From Rhynchopus euleeides (lineage: Eukaryota; Euglenozoa; Diplonemea; Diplonemida; Diplonemidae), in NCBI GenBank assembly GCA_963210315.1, contig OY723239.1, forward strand, positions 2,017,501-2,081,500: a DNA stretch of 64,000 nucleotides, in the 5' to 3' direction. The notes under the pieces are model-generated. The model saw only the letters and a program-made list of their open reading frames with translations, had not been told where the DNA came from and did not search any database. Shown in pieces: positions 59,505 to 64,000 of this stretch; the stretch's first letter is position 1, and each line of letters begins with the position of its first letter. The position numbers and the translations under genes are program-made.

Positions 59505-61838
59505 TTGGAAGGTTGTTTTCTGCAACCTGTCTCAGGTCACAGTGGACAACGATGTTGGCAGCACGTATCATATGTGGCACTCATACACGGACAGGTGTTC
59601 ACAAGCAACCTATCGGGCACGCGCGTCGCACCAGGTGGCATGGAAGGCTTGTATACAATGGCGATGGGGTGGTTCGAAAATGTCATCTCGATGGACGGGA
59701 GGCTGCAGGGCAAGGCGCGCAGCGACAGGCGCATGATGTTTGTCATAAGTCTCGTGATGGTAGGCGTGACGGCGTTCTCGATACTAGCCACCGTCAAATG
59801 GCCCTTGAACTGGATCTTTTCAATTACTCTTGCGGTGCCGCAGTACGCCTTGGCCATACTGTGCCTGTGCCGCATCGACCTGACTCACAGCATCATGCAA
59901 GCCTACATTGTGGGAGTTGGGTTGAGCATCGCCGGGTCAGACTACAACATGCGTACCCTAGGCAGTGCGCCCTTGTGGCCGACATTCGTGCTGCTCGCAG
60001 ACCTGTCGCTGGTGCTCAATCTCGGGAGGGGGTTCGCAACAGGGTTGATAGCATTCACGGCGCTGTGGGTCGTCATCACGGGTGTAGAGGGTGTGGCTCG
60101 CTTCGGGCTGTACGACCTGCCTGGATCAGCACCCGACTGGTACAGGTGGGAGCGTCTGCAGGAGACCTTCACCTGCACACGCCCGCCGTGTCCTGTCAGC
60201 CTGGTGAAGGGTTTGCATGAGATTGAGGTGTCGCTCGTCGTGATGCTTGTCGTGATGCTTGTCGACTTCGCGGCCACACACGGGTTCGCAGAGTCAGCAA
60301 AGAAGGAGAAGGCGTCTATGGCACGGACCATCGAGACTGTGGAGGCGATTGCACAACTTCTGGCGGGCTACGACGTCGACACCGTGGCGGAGATGCTGCA
60401 GGAGGCGGAGGCGGAGGGGCGGCTGCCTGCAGCGATGCACGAGGCCCTTCGCAGGCTGGAGCAGAACCTGCGTGCGTACCGCCCGTACCTCCCTGCCGTG
60501 CTGCTGGAGGAGCAGCAGCACTCGCCTGACGGTGCTGGGCAGCCCTGTGTGCCACCTGCTGCCGCACCTGGTGCGAACAGCGAGCGTGCGGCAATCGTGT
60601 TCACCGACATCCGTGCGTCCACATCGATCTGGGAGGCGGCACCTGAGGCGATGAAGAAGGCGCTTGTGGCTCACAACACGGTGATGCGATCTGCACTGTC
60701 TGCGTGGGGCGGGTACGAGGTGAAGACAATCGGGGATGCCTTCATGGTTGCGTTCGAGGATGCACATGCGGGTGTGTGCTTCGGGCTTGAGGTGCAGGAG
60801 AATCTGCTTGCGGCGGAGTGGCCTGCTGCGCTGCTGGAGGTCGGGATCTGCAGCCCGACAGAGCTGTGGGGCGGGCTGACGGTGCGTGTCGGTGTGAACG
60901 AGGGGCCTGTGACGCTGGAGACGAACACGCTGACCGGGCGTGTGGACTACTTCGGACACACAGTGAACGTGGCTGCACGCCTCGAGTCTGTGTGTGTGCC
61001 TGGTGCAGTTGCGGTGCCTGCCGAGCTGTGGACGAGTGTGCGTGGGGTGTCCGGGTGTGTCGGTGCATATGCAGGCAACGCGGTGCCCACCGACCTGAAG
61101 GGTGTGAGCGAGCCTGTGCCTGTGTGCAGCGTGTGGCCTGCCTCCCTGCAGGGCCGTGAGCGCCACCCTCTGCAGGCGGTTGCACGTCCCCCATCACCGC
61201 CCGTTGCAGTGTCTCGGCACGACTCGCGTGGGTCACAGATCAGCGACAGTGTGCCGATGATGTGCAACACGGTACGACGTGACGCAACAGTCGCTGCAAC
61301 CACACTCAGCAGCATGTCTCTGGGCGAGATCGACAACGCACTGTCGGGTGTGGTGCCACTGTTGGAACAGAGTGGCGGTGCGCTGCTGTCGCTGCTCGGC
61401 AACAACTTCTTCATCGGGTGGAACGTCGGGAAGCAGAGGGCGGCACACGCAGAGAGCGCACTGCGGTTTGCACAACGCGTGCTGCAACACGGTGGTGGGC
61501 AGACGGTGGCAACGCTTGGCATCGCGAGCGGGACTGTCGAACACGGAGACGTGGGGACGGTGCGGCAGCGCTTCGTGACTGCGTCAGGCGGTGCTGTGGA
61601 GGCGAGCCTTGCGCTGTCGCGTCTGGCGCTGTCGCTGCACATGCGGTGCTTGTACACGGCGGAGGCACCACCGGGTGCCGTGCGCGAGATGCTGCTTCCC
61701 ACCACAGCACGTGTGCCACAGGATGACGCTGTGGTGTACGAGGTGGAGGCTGTGCTGGGCCGGTTGTGCAGTGATGGGCATTCCACCAACTCCCGGATGA
61801 TCCAGTCCACACCCTCAACAGAGCAGACCTTCGAATGA
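59505..61838 (+). CDS. Six-TM adenylyl cyclase with a second degenerate cyclase domain
   Basis: Makes cyclic AMP from ATP at a membrane (family knowledge). Six hydrophobic spans lie at about residues 77-96, 101-122, 129-145, 157-174, 177-198 and 238-257, then a helical linker. The class III catalytic domain (about 362-540) is complete: metal Asp368 (VFTDIRAS) and Asp411, adenine-selecting Lys407 (EVKTIGDAF), Asp481 (DYFGHTVN), and transition-state Asn488 and Arg492 (NVAARLE). The Lys/Asp pair points to ATP, not GTP. A second cyclase-like region (about 588-745: LLGNNFFIGW, TLGIASGTVEHGDVG) lacks these residues and may be regulatory. The motif style (TDIxxST.WE..P.AM) resembles fungal and other protist cyclases. 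The start is uncertain; ATG 59640 (MEGLYTMAMGWF) is an alternative, as the first 45 residues border a repeat. Confidence 0.9.
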   Translation: MEGCFLQPVSGHSGQRCWQHVSYVALIHGQVFTSNLSGTRVAPGGMEGLYTMAMGWFENVISMDGRLQGKARSDRRMMFVISLVMVGVTAFSILATVKWPLNWIFSITLAVPQYALAILCLCRIDLTHSIMQAYIVGVGLSIAGSDYNMRTLGSAPLWPTFVLLADLSLVLNLGRGFATGLIAFTALWVVITGVEGVARFGLYDLPGSAPDWYRWERLQETFTCTRPPCPVSLVKGLHEIEVSLVVMLVVMLVDFAATHGFAESAKKEKASMARTIETVEAIAQLLAGYDVDTVAEMLQEAEAEGRLPAAMHEALRRLEQNLRAYRPYLPAVLLEEQQHSPDGAGQPCVPPAAAPGANSERAAIVFTDIRASTSIWEAAPEAMKKALVAHNTVMRSALSAWGGYEVKTIGDAFMVAFEDAHAGVCFGLEVQENLLAAEWPAALLEVGICSPTELWGGLTVRVGVNEGPVTLETNTLTGRVDYFGHTVNVAARLESVCVPGAVAVPAELWTSVRGVSGCVGAYAGNAVPTDLKGVSEPVPVCSVWPASLQGRERHPLQAVARPPSPPVAVSRHDSRGSQISDSVPMMCNTVRRDATVAATTLSSMSLGEIDNALSGVVPLLEQSGGALLSLLGNNFFIGWNVGKQRAAHAESALRFAQRVLQHGGGQTVATLGIASGTVEHGDVGTVRQRFVTASGGAVEASLALSRLALSLHMRCLYTAEAPPGAVREMLLPTTARVPQDDAVVYEVEAVLGRLCSDGHSTNSRMIQSTPSTEQTFE

Positions 61839-62510
61839 TGACGTCCTGCGCGGTGCCCTGACAGTGTCGCAGGAACGAATAATGGGGCTTCAATACCGGG
61901 ATGTGGTGTTCGTATTGGTCATGCTGCAACACGTTGTCCAGAAGTGAATGCCACGATTAATAGTAAGTCTAGTCAGGAGCCCGGAGCAATTGCGCTCCAC
62001 TGCGTAAGCACCGCAAGAACACGTCTCAGCTGCACCACAGTAGCTTCCGTGCTGTGGTCTTCACTGTGTGTCAAGCTGCGTCAATGCACGTCTATTTTGT
62101 TGGGGCGGGCCTCGCGCCTCGCCTGTCAGGGGACCCCACCAGGACACTGTTCCACGGCTCGACGCGAGGACTGCGCTTCCTTCCGTGTCACATCTGGTGC
62201 GCGGAACCCTGGAAACCTGCGTGGTGGGGTGCGATCCCCTGCCTGCCGTGCTCCTGGGAGGCACAGCTTCTTCTGTTCTGGTGTGTGCGTTTCACCCCAG
62301 CCCCTCCCCTCCCCACCCCCGTTGTCAGTGACACGTGCCTGCTGTATTCCATTTGACGAGCATACTGCCGGCCTCACTGCCTCTGCTCCGGCACCTTTCC
62401 AAGCGCCGGGCCACGGAGGCACTAACCCTGCTGTTTCGAAGGCGATGCAGTCTTCTTCCGTTGACTGCCACTGCCGTCCCCCCCCCCTTTCTCGCTTCCC
62501 GCTCTCTTCA
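61839..62510. other. Gene-free stretch after the cyclase
   Basis: No protein-like ORF, no clear AATAAA close to the stop, no repeat match. Confidence 0.5.
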
Positions 62511-62519
62511 GGCATGTCG

Positions 62520-62868
62520 CTAAGCGTCGACCGTCGACCCAGTGATTTTGGGTTTCCCCCCCCATAAAAAAGCGTCGACCCAGCGTCGACCCAGTGGACT
62601 GGGTTGACGCTTGGTCGAGGCTTGGAGCGTCGACCTAGTGGAACTGGGTTGCCATTCAAGCCTGGACCAAGCGTCAACCCATTTATTACACTGGGTCGAC
62701 GCTAACCTAGCGTTGGCCCGGTTACACTGGGTCGACGCTCACCAAGCGTCGACCAAGCGTCAACCCACTTTCACTGGGTCGACGTCGAAGAGAGTATGGT
62801 TTTGCAGGAACAGATGCTCACTACCGTGGCCTCCGGCGGCTGGGGGGCTCCGCCCCCCAGACCCCCCT
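62520..62868 (+). repeat. GTCGAC-array repeat with GC hairpin, copy 2
   Basis: About eight GCGTCGACCCA / TGGGTCGACGC words alternate in both orientations, then GTCGAAGAGAGTATGGTTTT and a hairpin GGGGGGCTCCGCCCCCC. Longer array than at 22985. Confidence 0.8.
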
Positions 62869-62990
62869 GTGGCGTATGTCTCGTACTCAAGTCATTCGAT
62901 TCCCACCGGGTCAGGGAATCCACCCACTCCAGTAGCCTCAGGAGGACGCAGCCAACTCACACAGAATCTGTACGCCCACAGTGAACAGAT

Positions 62991-63040
62991 GCTCACTACC
63001 GTGGCCTCCGGCGGCTGGGGGGCCCTGCCCCCCAGACCCC
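62991..63040 (+). repeat. Second GC hairpin of the pair
   Basis: CACTACCGTGGCCTCCGGCG followed by GGGGGGCCCTGCCCCCC, about 170 bp after the first. Confidence 0.8.
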
Positions 63041-64000
63041 CCATCTCGCGTGCCCGTCTAGTAACCAAGTCCTTGCGCTTTGACGGCCGTGACATATCAG
63101 GGGGCAGCGTCGAAATCATGGTCCCGAAAGCCATTTTTTGGTTTCCTCCGGCACCCGACGGCGCGAGCGGGAGAGGAACCACGGAAGGAACCCAGCGCCT
63201 CACACCGTGCCCACCTCGTGGTCCACCGATGGGAAAATTTGGCAACAACACGAGCGCGCGCGAAGCGCGCGCGAGAAAAATTGACCCCTAGTGTTTTCCC
63301 CCCTGATCCCCCCCCCCCCCCCCCCCAAAAACAGGAGCGTCAACCCACCAAATCTCCAAAATCGAAAAGTTAGCGACAGGCCTGCGCTCTCTTGTATTCC
63401 TGCACTGGGTGCCTTCACCAGAGCTTCAGATAAGAAGTGAGCCGCCACGCGAAGTTGTAGACAGGGTGCCTGGGGCATCTGAGCCAGCGTCATGGATTTG
63501 CTCACTTTGTAGTCACTTACAGCTACTTGCCGTCACTTCGCGTCACTTGGTGTCACGTGCAGTCACTGAGTGTCACCGGAGCTGCCCTGGTTTGGCCGAG
63601 TGAATGAGCTGGATATTCCGAGAGGCTGTGCATCAGATCTTGCCAGAATCATGTCTTGACGCCGCAGTCAGAGCAGTCTGGATGTCGTCGTCGATGCGAA
63701 AGGAGATCAGCGGCGCTGACGCGTGCCGGCTTCAAAATGAGGAAATCAGACTTCTTTTGAATGTGGCTCGCAGCACTCATTGCTCAGACCGATGTCGCCC
63801 TTTGTGGAGACAATGTCGTGTCACAGGACCTGGCTGCAGTATACAGAACACCCGGAAGGGACGCTGGGGTGGTGAGTGTGGGATCGCGGTGGTACCATTG
63901 GGTCCCAGGGTAGCAGGACAACGGTTCCGCCGTCCCCCACGTGGGTATATTTACTACCGTGGGACAATTACTTCTGTCATCTACCGGCCACGTACATATT
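63041..64000. other. Right-edge DNA without a gene
   Basis: A C run (63308-63326), GCGCGCGAAGCGCGCGCG palindrome at 63255-63272, and 10-12-bp-spaced GTCACTT words at 63510-63578. Otherwise nothing recognised. Confidence 0.5.

Overview
The window is nuclear DNA of a GC-rich eukaryotic microbe (a protist that I cannot place further). The evidence is a giant multidomain secreted protein, a class III adenylyl cyclase, a tyrosine-recombinase retrotransposon, AATAAA-type 3' signals and long repeat-packed intergenic DNA. Real genes use strongly GC-ending codons. There is a 200-N assembly gap at 51404-51603. I saw no tRNA, rRNA or CRISPR.

Layout. 40-2411 is a DNA transposon with long inverted ends and a TA target duplication. 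2412-15633 holds five tandem paralogues of an unrecognised gene family (starts 3712, 5892, 8804, 12126, 14950). Each is preceded by a conserved noncoding module. The spacers are duplicated with the genes and peppered with miniature transposons, and three carry a small zinc-ribbon ORF. 16175-21850 looks like one composite transposon-like block. It holds three 31-bp satellites that derive from one ancestral unit and enclose a scrap of adenylyl cyclase. 22-27.4 kb is gene-free repeat DNA: a fold-back element, GC hairpins, a 141-bp palindrome, and a second copy of the DNA that precedes the tandem family, including an orphan upstream module.

27859-45918 is one giant reading frame of about 6,000 residues. 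It has a signal peptide, four tandem Cys-rich/VWA modules, a Pro/Thr-rich hinge, and about 64 EGF-like repeats punctuated by three larger CCNP/WC domains. It reads as a secreted or surface adhesion/matrix protein. Its 3' end runs into a probable intron and repeats. A retroelement (46479-50693) with gene order gag, tyrosine recombinase, RT/RNase H and split direct repeats follows. 50.7-59.4 kb is again nested repeats: palindromic AT arrays, a third copy of the pre-family DNA split by a 1.2-kb insertion, and a small terminal-repeat retroelement inserted in a TG run.

59505-61838 encodes a six-TM adenylyl cyclase with a complete catalytic domain and a second, degenerate one. Its upstream DNA shares a module with the upstream DNA of the giant gene. 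61.9-64 kb is gene-free repeats.

Overall, a few long host genes sit in a sea of nested mobile DNA. Several transposon families share the terminal octamer CACGGTGG yet carry different self-complementary subterminal arrays. The tandem gene family and these transposons are the most likely undescribed items. All comparisons were made by eye.
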